DNA of 64,000 bases from Hymenobacter sp. DG25A (GCF_001280305.1 NZ_CP012623.1:3658001-3722000), one strand, 5' to 3'; shown: positions 34,807 through 43,680, counted from the first letter of the stretch. Translations and numbers: made by a program. Notes: generated from the letters alone by a model not told the origin.

Positions 34807-35129
34807 GTGTGTTATGAAATATAGTGAAGTCCCTGTGCTGTGCAGTAAATTTGCACATAACTAACACAGAATTGTTGATTACTAAAAACAGATACGTAAA
34901 ACTGAAAGTTCAGCGTATCAAAAAAAGGTTAAAGTAGCAGGGAAGGCGCAGAAAACTGCCGCCTTTTTTGCCGAAAGCCCAGGCGCCATGGCCAGCACAC
35001 TGGCAGCCCTTCCACCGGGAACGTAACAGGAGAAGACAGCGGGCAAACAACCGACTGCCGGAAATGCACCGCGTTGCCAAAAAGCAACCGTGCGCCGTAG
35101 CGAAGGTTCTTGCGCCGCCCGGAGGCGCG
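34807..35129. other. Structured intergenic region upstream of the cold-shock gene
   Basis: No ORF. GATACG (34891 region) and CGTATC enclose CTGAAAGTTCAG; AAGGCGCAG/CTGCCGCCTT followed by TTTTTT at 34943-34970 looks like a plus-strand terminator with no plus-strand gene before it. TAAATTTG near 34846 could be a plus-strand -7 box. Read on minus, the same hairpins would lie in the 5' leader of the cold-shock mRNA. 34971-35129 shows nothing clear. Confidence 0.45.
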
Positions 35130-35339
35130 CTAGGCTTTTCGGATGAAAGCAGCCTTCAATACCATCATGGAGCCGCCAGCCTTGCCTTCTACTTCCTCGG
35201 GGTCATCAGTGAGCCGAATGCTTTTCACCACCGTGCCACGCTTGAGCGTTTGCGACGAGCCCCGAACTTTCAGGTCTTTGATGAGCGTCACTGAGTCGCC
35301 GTCTTTAAGTAGATTACCGTTGCTGTCTTTTACGTCCAT
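35130..35339 (-). CDS. PhnA/YjdM-type small protein (C-terminal domain only)
   Basis: 69 aa. VKDSNGNLLKDGDSVTLIKDLKVRGSS followed by LKRGTVVKSIRL matches the PhnA C-terminal SH3-like domain; the N-terminal zinc ribbon of full YjdM/PhnA is absent, as in many Bacteroidota. Historically named for alkylphosphonate use, but the role is unclear. ATATTTG about 55 bp upstream resembles a -7 box. Confidence 0.88.
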   Translation of the reverse strand: MDVKDSNGNLLKDGDSVTLIKDLKVRGSSQTLKRGTVVKSIRLTDDPEEVEGKAGGSMMVLKAAFIRKA

Positions 35340-35428
35340 GAAGGGGAAATAGGGGAAGGATAGCGCAAGGCCGCCTTACCGGGGGCTTGCTGGTACAAAT
35401 ATCCGCATTTTATAGCTAGTCTCGCAGG

Positions 35429-36040
35429 CTAATATTCGGAGTTCTGCATTTCGGGGGTTAAAAGCCCGGCTACTTCCTGCACCTGGCCCGGCTGCAGGCT
35501 GCCCAGCAGCAGCGCGCCAATGCGTACGCGCACCAGGCGCAGGGTAGGAAAACCCACGGCGGCCGTCATTTTGCGCACCTGGCGGTTTTTGCCTTCCGTC
35601 ACCGTAATGCTTACCCAGCTGGTAGGGCCGTGGCGGTCGTCGCGAATTTTGCGGGTGCGCGCCGGCAGATCCGGGGCCGTTTCCAGCCGGAAGGCGGCGC
35701 AGGGCAGTGTGAGATACTTTTCGCCATCCACCCCGATTTCTACGCCCTGTTGCAGCTGCGTTACGGCTTCGTTGGTTATCAGGCCATCTACCTGGGCGTA
35801 GTACTCTTTTTCCACGTCTTTGCGCCGGATTCGCTCACTTACTTTGCCATCGGTGGTCAGCAGAATGAGGCCTTCGCTGGCTTCATCCAGGCGGCCAATG
35901 GGCATGGTGCCCTCGGGAAAATCGTACAGGGAGCCCAGAAAGTTCTTTTTCTGCTCCTTGGAAGCCTGGCTGCGAAACTGGCTGAGGTAGCCAAAGGGCT
36001 TGTGTACTAAAAAGTGCTGGTGCGTGCTGGGTTCCTCCAT
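35429..36040 (-). CDS. rRNA pseudouridine synthase, RluE/RsuA family
   Basis: 203 aa from the ATG at 36040. LVHKPFGYLSQF opens the RsuA/RluB/E/F catalytic fold; the catalytic Asp is in IGRLDEASEGLILLTTDG; KEYYAQVDG and EGKNRQVRKMTAAVG complete it. There is no N-terminal S4 domain, which favours RluE. It likely acts on 23S rRNA. TATCTTTG at about 36075 (minus) is a clean -7 box. Divergent from the M23 peptidase gene. Confidence 0.88.
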   Translation of the reverse strand: MEEPSTHQHFLVHKPFGYLSQFRSQASKEQKKNFLGSLYDFPEGTMPIGRLDEASEGLILLTTDGKVSERIRRKDVEKEYYAQVDGLITNEAVTQLQQGVEIGVDGEKYLTLPCAAFRLETAPDLPARTRKIRDDRHGPTSWVSITVTEGKNRQVRKMTAAVGFPTLRLVRVRIGALLLGSLQPGQVQEVAGLLTPEMQNSEY

Positions 36041-36194
36041 GAAGGCAAAGGCATTGAATCTGAATCGGAGACAAAGATACCACCGGCCGCCCGGGAATGG
36101 CTGGCCGGGCCTGGGGAAGCCGCCACCCACCGCAGCAGGCAACGCTTTTCCCGTTGTTCGCATCTGCCTGAAACACCTCTTCACCTGTCCGCTC

Positions 36195-37295
36195 ATGCTC
36201 GCTTCATTTCTACTGACTGCTTACCTGGCGCTGGGCCCGGTTGTTTCTCCGCCGCTTCCTGATGAGGCTGCCGTAGCCATCCGGGTGGCGCCCACCCGTG
36301 TGCTGCTGGAAGAGCGGAGCGGCTCTCACCTCACCTTCGATTTTGCCGTGCAGGCCGGCCCCGATTCGCTCTGGCTGCAGAAAGTGGAAGTATCGGTTTA
36401 TGATAAAAGTGGCGCGCTGGTGGTGCGCAAATTTGTGGATAACAACGGCTTTAGCCCCAGCGTCACCAGCTTATCGCACCGGGTATTTGCGCCCGGGAAA
36501 ACGGCGCTGGTGTTCAACCCCTTTCACACATTTGCTCCTGATATTGATGTAGCCCGCCTGCGCTACACCTTCGAGTTTCAGAAGGCTAACCAGGCCGAAG
36601 TTACGCAGACAGTGGAAGTGAAGCCGGAGCGCTACCAGCCCAAAACCGCCCTGAAAATTCCGCTTTCCGGCCGCCTGCTCATCTGGGACGGGCACGACGA
36701 AAACGCCCACCACCGCCGCCTCGATTTCCAGCACCCCGTGGCCCAGCAGTTCGGCATCCGCAGCAACTTCATGCGCTACGCCCACGATTTTGTGGTGGTG
36801 AATGAACAGGGCGACAAGAACACCGGCACCGGCAAAAAGAACACCGACTACTTCGGCTTCGATCAGCCGGTGCACGCCCCCGCCGCCGGCCGCGTGGTAG
36901 CTGCCTACGCCCAGCAACCCGACAACGACAACGGCCAAGACTTCTTCAACCCCCGGGAGATGGTGGGGAAAGACCCGCTGCTGCTCTATGGCAACTACCT
37001 CGTCATCGACCACGGCAACGGCGAGTTCAGTTTGCTGGGCCACCTGCGCCAGAACAGCCTGCAAGTGAAACCAGGCGACCAGGTGCGCGCCGACCAGTTG
37101 CTGGCCCACGTGGGCTCCTCAGGCAGCTCCTATTTCCCGCACCTGCACTATGAGCTGCGCACCGGCAAAGACCTGAACGTGGAAGGCCTGCCCGCCTACT
37201 TCCGCAGGTTCCGGCTGGTGCGCGGCAGCCAGAGCCGCCCGGTAGCCGAAGGCGCTATTGACAGCGGGGATATTGTGCTGCAGGAACGGAAATAG
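36195..37295 (+). CDS. M23-family peptidase (LytM-like), exported
   Basis: 366 aa from the ATG at 36195, with a signal-like N-terminus. The second half is the LytM/peptidase M23 fold: FMRYAHDFVVV (first zinc ligands), PVHAPAAGRVVAAY, NYLVIDHGNGEFSLLGHL and HLHYEL. The N-terminal half is a beta-sandwich-like domain with no clear family. Likely a periplasmic or outer-membrane peptidoglycan hydrolase or a regulator of one. A terminator follows. Confidence 0.88.
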   Translation: MLASFLLTAYLALGPVVSPPLPDEAAVAIRVAPTRVLLEERSGSHLTFDFAVQAGPDSLWLQKVEVSVYDKSGALVVRKFVDNNGFSPSVTSLSHRVFAPGKTALVFNPFHTFAPDIDVARLRYTFEFQKANQAEVTQTVEVKPERYQPKTALKIPLSGRLLIWDGHDENAHHRRLDFQHPVAQQFGIRSNFMRYAHDFVVVNEQGDKNTGTGKKNTDYFGFDQPVHAPAAGRVVAAYAQQPDNDNGQDFFNPREMVGKDPLLLYGNYLVIDHGNGEFSLLGHLRQNSLQVKPGDQVRADQLLAHVGSSGSSYFPHLHYELRTGKDLNVEGLPAYFRRFRLVRGSQSRPVAEGAIDSGDIVLQERK

Positions 37296-37308
37296 GCCAA
37301 CCCAAAAA

Positions 37309-37342
37309 ATGCCCGCCGCTCCATGGAGCAGCGGGCACTTTC
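37309..37342. terminator. Bidirectional terminator
   Basis: TGCCCGCCGCTCC and GGAGCAGCGGGCA pair with one mismatch, preceded by AAAAAA and followed by CTTTCTT, between convergent genes. Confidence 0.85.
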
Positions 37343-37356
37343 TTAAGCAAACCAGG

Positions 37357-37641
37357 CTATACTTGGCGCAGAATCTGCACACTGGGTGCTCTCAGCAGCC
37401 CGGCGTTGGCCATAGCGGCCTTGTTCTCAGGGTTGCTCATAAAGGCCGCAGCCACCTCGGCGCTAGGCGCTTCCGACTGCACCGTAATCCGGTTAGGGTT
37501 GTCCACGGCCTGGTAGATGTTCTTAATCCGAATGCCGGCCTTGCTGCGGGCGGGCTCGTGGGCCTGGAAAACTTCCAGCCACTGGTTGTAATCCCCTACT
37601 TCGTGCGTAATCATTAAAGTTACTGCGTCGGTGTTGCTCAT
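37357..37641 (-). CDS. Small ABM-like (dimeric alpha-beta barrel) protein
   Basis: 94 aa, ATG at 37641. TLMITHEVGDYNQWLEVFQAHEPARSKAGI and FMSNPENKAAMANAGL fit the ferredoxin-like alpha-beta barrel fold of small monooxygenase/cyclase-like proteins. No catalytic residues can be assigned. Single-gene unit. Confidence 0.7.
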   Translation of the reverse strand: MSNTDAVTLMITHEVGDYNQWLEVFQAHEPARSKAGIRIKNIYQAVDNPNRITVQSEAPSAEVAAAFMSNPENKAAMANAGLLRAPSVQILRQV

Positions 37642-37988
37642 AAATCAGGTGTGGTGGTGTTGAAGAGAGTTGAGCCAATAAGGTACCGCAATAGTTGAGC
37701 TTCGCCAAGCTTGTTGGCCAGCCCTGGAAACTATTTTAGTCGGCAGGGAGGGTTATCTGGAGTATGCCCTTCTGGCCTGCCGAGTTGGGGCGCAGCTGTC
37801 AATCACTGCCCAAAAACGCCTCGCTGCCAAAACCTGCCTTATGTTTTGGCGGCGGGGCGTTTTCCCTGATTTTTTCCGGGTAACCACGTAGTTGCTGCCG
37901 CCCGTGGCTGCAACCCCAGCCGGAAGGCCACCGTATCAGGCCCCAGTATAGCCAACCGGCTATATCTCTCCCCCTGATCTAACTCTTC
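37642..37988. other. Intergenic gap with one strong orphan hairpin
   Basis: 347 bp without ORF. AACGCCTCGCTGCCAAAAC (37815-37833) and GTTTTGGCGGCGGGGCGTTTT (37843-37863) form a 19-bp stem with two mismatches and T/A tails, resembling a bidirectional terminator, though no gene ends beside it. Nothing else noted. Confidence 0.6.
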
Positions 37989-38654
37989 ATGAACAAGTCA
38001 CTTCTTTTCCTGTCGGCGGCCGTTGCGTTTACCGCTGCCTCCTGCAACCAGGACAAACAAGCAGCCACCGAGGCCGCCACTTCTCCCTCCGCCGATACGG
38101 CCGTGGTAGTGGGTGATAATAATATGGACAACGACACGGCAGCTTATCGTACCGAAGCCTCCAGCCTGGCCGACCGCATTGCCAAGGACCTCAACGTGAC
38201 GGATACCGTAGTGGTAACCCGCATCGAGAAAACCTACTACACCCGCGGCCGCCGGCTGAATGAGATAAACTCGCGCTATTCCACCGATACCACGGGCCGC
38301 TACGCTGCGCAGCGTCTGGTAAATGATGAAACGGACAGCGAAGTACGCACTATCGTGACCAACCCCACGCAGTACCGTACTTACGAAACCAACCGCTCTT
38401 CCTACTACTCCGGCACGCCTTACAGCGTAACCACTACTACCACCAACACGGAGCGCAACGCCGCGCCCGCTGCTCGTCGTCGGGGTCCGGCCATTGAGAA
38501 GTATGAGCAGAAAGCCAATGGCGAAACCAAAATCAAATACACCAACGGCACCACCGTTAAAATCGACAAAGACGGTGACCGGAAAGTGGAGTACTCCAAC
38601 GGCGTGAAAGTAAAGCGCGACGCGGATGATGGCGAGCGTAAAGTAAAAGACTAA
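37989..38654 (+). CDS. Hypothetical lipoprotein with C-terminal YTNG/YSNG repeats
   Basis: 221 aa. Signal MNKSLLFLSAAVAFTAASC predicts lipidation at Cys19. The middle is Thr/Tyr/Asp-rich; the C-terminal 50 residues repeat a beta-strand motif (KIKYTNGTTVKIDKDGD, then KVEYSNGVKVKRD), as in MORN-like or beta-solenoid edges. No family recognised. Followed by a strong terminator. Confidence 0.75.
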   Translation: MNKSLLFLSAAVAFTAASCNQDKQAATEAATSPSADTAVVVGDNNMDNDTAAYRTEASSLADRIAKDLNVTDTVVVTRIEKTYYTRGRRLNEINSRYSTDTTGRYAAQRLVNDETDSEVRTIVTNPTQYRTYETNRSSYYSGTPYSVTTTTTNTERNAAPAARRRGPAIEKYEQKANGETKIKYTNGTTVKIDKDGDRKVEYSNGVKVKRDADDGERKVKD

Positions 38655-38675
38655 CTCTCCCATTGCCTGCATAAT

Positions 38676-38713
38676 AAAAAAAGCCCGCTCCATACAGGAG
38701 CGGGCTTTTTTTA
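38676..38713. terminator. Bidirectional terminator
   Basis: AAAAAAAGCCCGCTCC and GGAGCGGGCTTTTTTT with an ATACA loop, between the lipoprotein gene and the DUF922-like gene. Confidence 0.93.
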
Positions 38714-38739
38714 TGGCCTGAAAGCAGGCTGTCTATATC

Positions 38740-39813
38740 TCAGCTTTTGACTTTAAACGCCCGTAGCTCCGTGTCAATATGCTGGTTCCAGCGCTGCTGG
38801 GCGGCTTCATCCTGGCCTTGGCGGGTTTCGGCATCATACTGCTCCTGCACGCGGTTCATCTCCCAGTAGGAGCGCAGGTATTGAAGCTGAATGATGCTGT
38901 TATAATCGGCGAAGGTGAGGCTATCGGGGTGCACCTTGCGCCGGAATCGTTCGGCCACCAGCTTTACCAGGTCAAAATGCCCTTGCTCGTGACGGAGGGG
39001 CTCCGGCAGTTGGGTGCTGGTCCAGGACGAAGAGCGTACCACAAATACTTTCAGGGTCATATCCAGCCGCAGCTTCCCCTGCTCCATGAAAGGCCGGCCC
39101 TGGTAGGCGAAGCTGGGAAATACGGCTGCGGCAAACCCTTTTCCCCGTTGCGGGCCGGTAAAGTCTGCCCAGGTTAAGGGCTTGCCGGGGTCATAAAACA
39201 GCGTGTCCGCCTCCGTCTGCCGCACCTCATCCCGAAACCGTACCTCAATTGCCGTGGCCAGATCCGGGTTTCGGGGCGCCTGCTGAGTTATCCAGGTATT
39301 CAGATAAACCAGCCCCGAAACCAGGGCCTGACGCAGGGCCGGCGCTACCACCGTGCGTTGGGTGGGCAGGCGGCGGTATTGCGCCCCACCCCGGTACTCC
39401 ACCAGCGGCACCCGCTCGCCGGCCCGGGACCAGTCGAAGGCCAGTGTGACGGTTATTTTGCCATCAATAGTGCCGCCGGGCCCCGGGGTTTCGCGCACCT
39501 GCAGCGCCTGTACCCGCATGGTAACCGGCCGCAGGGCCGGGTTGCGGGGCACACTGTGGCGCACAAAATCCTGCAGGGCGGGCAGCGTGCCGCCCTGCAG
39601 CTCCTGCGCGGCCGGTTTGGCGGCTGCCCCGGCGGTGGAAAGCAGGAGCGCTAAAGGAGTGCCTTTTGGCCGGGCATCGGCTACTTCTGCCAGATAAAAT
39701 TCCCGGGGCATGAAAGGCACGGGTTGGGGCTGCAGCACCAGGGCCGGCGCTGGGGCGGCCTAGGGCAGCGCCGTCAGCAAAAGGTGGTAGAACAGCAGGA
39801 AAAAGGATAGCAT
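38740..39813 (-). pseudogene. DUF922-type zinc protease gene interrupted by a stop in its signal peptide
   Basis: The body (332 codons open from 39738) ends in a DUF922-like domain: LTWADFTGPQRG, then LRHEQGHFDLVKLVAERFRRKV with the HEQxHFD metal motif. In the same frame, an ATG at 39813 opens MLSFFLLFYHLLLTALP, a good signal-peptide core, then TAG at 39762-39760, then AAPAPAL, a plausible cleavage region. So one nonsense change splits the export signal from the protease. Alternatives: sequencing error, readthrough, or initiation at GTG 39738 making a cytoplasmic form. Confidence 0.7.
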
Positions 39814-39885
39814 AGGGAGGCGGCCATAATGCCGGCAGGCGGCGGGCAGCTGTTCAACACAGCGGCCGGGCTGCCCGTTCCGCCC

Positions 39886-40737
39886 CTACGCCGCGTGCTG
39901 GCGTCGGTACTCGCTGGGGCTGTAGCCGGTATGCTTGCGGAATGTTTTGTTGAAGTGCGACACGTTGTTAAAGCCACTGGCGTAGCACACTTCCGTCACG
40001 GGTACCTCATCCAGCAGCAGCCGGCAGGCATGGTTGACGCGGCATTCCTGCAGAAAATCCGTGAGGGTATGGCGCGTCATCTTCTTGAAATACCGGCAGA
40101 AAGCGGGCACCGATAAAAAAGCTACATCAGCCACTTCGCGCACATCCAGGGAGGGGCGGCGGTAATGCTGCTCCAGGTATTGATACACCCGGCTCAGGCG
40201 CTGCTGCTCCTTGCCGTGCAGGGCCTGCCCATCGTGGTCGGCATCCAGCACGGTATAGTCGGGGGAGTGGGCCAGCTGCTGCAGGAGCTGCAGCAGCGTG
40301 AGCAGGCGCATGAAAGGCGGCTCCTCCAGCAGCTGCCGCAGCATGGCGCCCACTTTGGTGCGGGTAGCGCCCCCGAAGGAGAGGCCCTGGTGCGAGCGGG
40401 CCAGCAGCTCGCGCACGGCGGCCATTTCGGGTCGCTGCCAGAAGCCTTCCCCCAGAAAATCGGCCCGCATCTGCACTACTATTTCCTCAAAAGCCCCTTC
40501 CTGCCCATAGCTGAAGGTGAGGTGTGGCAGGTTGGGGCCAATCAGCACCAGCTCGCCCTGCTCAAAGCGCGAAATATGCTGGCCGATGTGCCGCCGCCCG
40601 TTGCCCTTCGGGATGTATACCAGCTCGTATTCCGGGTGGTGGTGCCAGAGTAAACCGCCATTCTGCACCTCGGTGTAATGAAGCAGCGTGAAGGAGCTGT
40701 CGGCCGAGGATTGAATGTTTTCAAATTGCAGTTTCAC
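39886..40737 (-). CDS. AraC-family transcriptional regulator with cupin domain
   Basis: 283 aa with a GTG start at 40737. N-terminal cupin-like sensor (LLWHHHPEYELVYIPKGNGRRHIG, GELVLIGPNLPHLTF) and C-terminal double helix-turn-helix: LDVREVADVAFLSVPAFCRYFKKMTRHTLTDFLQECRV and VTEVCYASGFNNVSHFNKTFRKHTGYSPSEYRR. Probably senses a sugar or small metabolite. Divergent from a small secreted protein gene; two TGGTG/CACCA palindromes lie between them. Confidence 0.92.
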   Translation of the reverse strand: MKLQFENIQSSADSSFTLLHYTEVQNGGLLWHHHPEYELVYIPKGNGRRHIGQHISRFEQGELVLIGPNLPHLTFSYGQEGAFEEIVVQMRADFLGEGFWQRPEMAAVRELLARSHQGLSFGGATRTKVGAMLRQLLEEPPFMRLLTLLQLLQQLAHSPDYTVLDADHDGQALHGKEQQRLSRVYQYLEQHYRRPSLDVREVADVAFLSVPAFCRYFKKMTRHTLTDFLQECRVNHACRLLLDEVPVTEVCYASGFNNVSHFNKTFRKHTGYSPSEYRRQHAA

Positions 40738-40797
40738 AGGATTTAGTGCTAAAGTGGCTGATATAAGCCTCTAAGATAAAGAAACATGTCAACAGAG

Positions 40798-40852
40798 CAC
40801 CAAAAGTGGTGAATAAGGTAGTGGTGTTCCGCACCACCAAATAGGACCTTTG
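40798..40852 (+). promoter_or_regulatory. Two palindromic operator-like sites plus -7 box
   Basis: CACCA-AAAG-TGGTG at 40798-40811 and GTGGTG-TTCCG-CACCAC at 40821-40837, then TAGGACCTTTG ending at 40852, 24 bp before the next ATG. Four TGGTG half-sites with centres about 25 bp apart suggest cooperative binding by the divergent AraC regulator (inference). Confidence 0.55.
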
Positions 40853-40875
40853 AGTATACTTTTCATCCGTGCCGT

Positions 40876-41292
40876 ATGAAAGCTCTTCTGAACCGCTCGT
40901 TGCTCTTGTTGCTGGTTGGTTTGATGCTTACCGGCGCTGCGGAAGCTGGAGTAGGGCAGTTGGCGGTGGGGATTTCCCCGGCGCAGCCTGTCTCACTTCG
41001 GTTGCGGGCTGCCCAGGTTACTAAATACCTGGCGTACGCCCTCCAGCTCAGTGCCCGGCAGCAGGTAGCCGTTCGGCGGTGCGTGTATGAAGAGTTCCGT
41101 CAGCTTGACTCGCTGGCGCAGGCGCCGGTAGCTGTGGTCCCCAACACCACGGATACGGGCAACCAACTGCGTCAACAAAGCGAGCTGCGGATTGTGCAGC
41201 GCTACGAAACTGCCATGGCGCACATTCTGACCCCGGGTCAGTACAGCGCCTTCACCTGGCTACAGGAGCGGCAGCCGGTAGCGCGGCAATAG
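40876..41292 (+). CDS. Small secreted protein, Spy/LTxxQ-like
   Basis: 138 aa. Signal peptide (LLNRSLLLLLVGLMLTGAAEA), then a helical protein: YALQLSARQQVAVRRCVYEEF and YETAMAHILTPGQYSAFTWLQER. The pattern 'LQLS..QQ..V' followed by 'ILTPGQY..F' recalls the LTxxQ motifs of Spy/CpxP periplasmic chaperones and resembles the two lipoproteins at 45.9 and 46.5 kb. Controlled from a region with palindromic sites shared with the AraC gene. Confidence 0.65.
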   Translation: MKALLNRSLLLLLVGLMLTGAAEAGVGQLAVGISPAQPVSLRLRAAQVTKYLAYALQLSARQQVAVRRCVYEEFRQLDSLAQAPVAVVPNTTDTGNQLRQQSELRIVQRYETAMAHILTPGQYSAFTWLQERQPVARQ

Positions 41293-41374
41293 TGCATACA
41301 TAGTGGGGTGCGGTACCATGGGTGGGGCCGTAACCTTTTCTATAGTGTGGGAGACAAGTTGGGTGGGAATCTAA

Positions 41375-41405
41375 GAACGGAGCTGGGGAGCTCCGTTCTT
41401 TTTTT
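41375..41405 (+). terminator. Rho-independent terminator
   Basis: GAACGGAGCT and AGCTCCGTTC with a GGGG loop and a run of eight or more T. Confidence 0.93.
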
Positions 41406-41409
41406 GTGC

Positions 41410-41877
41410 CTACCCCTCCGTAATCTGGCGCACGTGGTGCTCCAGGTGTACGCTGTAGTCTTCTATCAGCCAGCCCAGCGTTACGGAATAGCCATTTTCA
41501 AAATCGACGCGGTGCTGCAGCTGCTCCTGGGGAATGCGGCGGATGATGCGCATGAGCTGCTGGTTATACAGCGTCCAGAGTGGCAGCAGCTCGGCAGCCG
41601 GTGCGGTACGGTAAGCGCCGCATTGCACCCATGCTTCTTGATTATAAGGCACCATCTGATAGGCGGCCGGCTCCGTCTGGCAGAGCACAAACCGGCGGTG
41701 GTTATTGCACGCGGAGTCAATCATATGGCCCAGGATTTCCTTGCGCGACCATTTGCCGGGGGCCAGCGGCCGCTCCATTTCTTCCTCCGAAAAGGAGCGC
41801 AGGTGGGCATTGAGCACCGACAGCATTTCCTGTAATCTGGCTACAGCTTCGTGGGCAAGGATAGTGGAGGTAGGCAT
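41410..41877 (-). CDS. DinB-family protein
   Basis: 155 aa from the ATG at 41877. Four-helix DinB fold: KWSRKEILGHMIDSACNNHRRF supplies the first metal His, and WLIEDYSVHLEHHVRQI the C-terminal His residues. Members are metal-dependent thiol S-transferases (bacillithiol or similar) or of unknown role. Converges on the small secreted protein gene with a terminator between. Confidence 0.85.
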   Translation of the reverse strand: MPTSTILAHEAVARLQEMLSVLNAHLRSFSEEEMERPLAPGKWSRKEILGHMIDSACNNHRRFVLCQTEPAAYQMVPYNQEAWVQCGAYRTAPAAELLPLWTLYNQQLMRIIRRIPQEQLQHRVDFENGYSVTLGWLIEDYSVHLEHHVRQITEG

Positions 41878-42108
41878 GGGCGTTACCAAGGCGGACAGCA
41901 GGCTGCGGGCTTCGGCTGGTAGGATGGGCCCGAAAATTACTTAATATTCCCTGTCCAGTCCTATTAAACAGTGCAAAAAAGGGCGGAGACATGTTTTTAT
42001 TCTGGCTTCAGCGGGAAGCCTACTTGCTGTGCCCGGTAGCCGGGCAACTTTCCGGGCCACTTTTCGCTTACCTTAGAAACCACCTCCTACTTCTTTTTCA
42101 CAGTCTGC

Positions 42109-43557
42109 ATGGCTTTCAACGCAACCTCTCCGCTCCCGGCTGCTCCCCGGGTAGATACTTTGCGTGCTTTGTTTGAGCAGCAGCGCCAGCACCAGCCGGT
42201 GCTGCGACGCGCCACCGCCGCCGAGCGGGGCCAGCGCCTGCGCCGGCTGTCTGACTGGATTACCGCCAACCGCCTGGCTATTCAGGAAGCGCATTTCGCT
42301 GATTTCCGCAAGCCCGCCGCCGAAACCGACCTCACCGAAATCTGGCCCAGTCTGGGAGAAATCAAGCATACGCTGGCCCATTTAAAGCAATGGATGCGGC
42401 CGCGTAAAGTAAAAACGCCGCTGTCCTTGCTGGGCACCACATCCTGGGTACAGTTTGAGCCCCGCGGAGTTTGCCTGATTATCTCGCCCTGGAATTACCC
42501 GTTCTACCTGGCCGTAGACCCGCTGATTTCGGCGCTGGCTGCCGGCAACTGCTGCATCATTAAGCCCTCCGAGCTTACGCCCCACGTAGCGGCCCTGCTG
42601 CGCCGCATGGTGGAAGAAGTGTTTGAGCCCCGGGAAGTAGCCCTGGTGGAAGGCGACAAAGACGTAGCCACCGCCCTGCTTAAGCTGCCGTTTGATCATA
42701 TTTTCTTTACCGGCAGTCCGCAGGTAGGTAAAGTGGTGATGCGCGCCGCCGCCGAGCACCTCACCAGCATTACCCTGGAGTTGGGCGGCAAGTCGCCGGT
42801 GGTGGTGGATGAAACCGCCGACCTGCGCGATGCTGCCGAAAAGTTGATCTGGGGCAAATGCGTAAACGCCGGCCAGACCTGCGTGGCCCCCGACTATGTG
42901 CTGGTGCACGAAAAAGTGCAGGAGCCGCTGTTAGCGGAGATGCGCACCGCCATCCAAAAGTATTATAACCCCACCGAGGCAGGGGTAAAGGAATCGGCCT
43001 CATATGCGCGCATTGTAAACGGCCATCATTTTGCCCGGCTGGCCGGCCTGCTGGAAGAGGCGCAGGTAGCCGGCGCCACCATTGCCCTGGGCGGCAGCAT
43101 CGATTCAGATCAGTGTTTCATTGAGCCCACGGTGCTCACGCACGTAGCGCCGGAAAGCCGCATCATGCAGGAAGAAATCTTTGGGCCGCTGCTGCCGGTG
43201 GTGCCTTATACTTCCCTGGCAAGCGCCGTCGATTTTATCAATTCCCGCCCCAAGCCGCTGGCCCAGTACATTTTCAGCCGCAGCCGCGAAAACCAGCAGT
43301 ACCTCATTGAAAACGTCACGGCCGGGGGCGCGGCCATCAACGAAACCATTCTGCACCTGGCCCACGCCGAGCTGCCGTTTGGCGGCGCCGGCAACAGCGG
43401 CATTGGCAAAGCGCACGGCCACTTCGGCTTTCTGGCGTTTTCCAATGAAAAAGGCGTGCTGAAACAGCGCCTGGGGCGTACCGGCATCAAGTTGATGTAC
43501 CCGCCCTACACGCCCAAAGTGCGCGGCCTGATTGAGTTGCTGATCAAGTATTTCTAA
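42109..43557 (+). CDS. Aldehyde dehydrogenase family protein
   Basis: 482 aa NAD(P)-dependent aldehyde oxidoreductase. Motifs: GVCLIISPWNYPFYLAVDPLISALAAGN, FTGSPQVGKVVMRAAAEHL (cofactor), LELGGKSPVVV (general base Glu), GQTCVAPDYVLV (catalytic Cys) and EEIFGPLLPVV. The C-terminal LGRTGIKLMYPPYTPKVRGLIELL resembles ALDH3/fatty-aldehyde types. A palindromic repeat and then a GMC alcohol oxidoreductase follow, suggesting a shared alcohol-aldehyde-acid route. TACCTTAG upstream could be a -7 box. Confidence 0.93.
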   Translation: MAFNATSPLPAAPRVDTLRALFEQQRQHQPVLRRATAAERGQRLRRLSDWITANRLAIQEAHFADFRKPAAETDLTEIWPSLGEIKHTLAHLKQWMRPRKVKTPLSLLGTTSWVQFEPRGVCLIISPWNYPFYLAVDPLISALAAGNCCIIKPSELTPHVAALLRRMVEEVFEPREVALVEGDKDVATALLKLPFDHIFFTGSPQVGKVVMRAAAEHLTSITLELGGKSPVVVDETADLRDAAEKLIWGKCVNAGQTCVAPDYVLVHEKVQEPLLAEMRTAIQKYYNPTEAGVKESASYARIVNGHHFARLAGLLEEAQVAGATIALGGSIDSDQCFIEPTVLTHVAPESRIMQEEIFGPLLPVVPYTSLASAVDFINSRPKPLAQYIFSRSRENQQYLIENVTAGGAAINETILHLAHAELPFGGAGNSGIGKAHGHFGFLAFSNEKGVLKQRLGRTGIKLMYPPYTPKVRGLIELLIKYF

Positions 43558-43575
43558 TAGCTGGTAGCGCGCAGA

Positions 43576-43680
43576 GTAGCGCAAAGCTCCGGCTTCGCGC
43601 ACGAGCAGAGCGAGCAGCCGGCGTCTGCATACGTTAGAACTCGCTGAACTCGTCCGCGAAGCCGGAGCTTCGCGCTACTA
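43576..43680. repeat. Family A palindromic repeat
   Basis: Left arm with AAGCTCCGGCTTCGCGC and ACGAGCAGAGCGAG; right arm with CGCGAAGCCGGAGCTTCGCG. The same element as at 11988 and 60655, placed about 20 bp after the aldehyde dehydrogenase stop. Confidence 0.9.
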
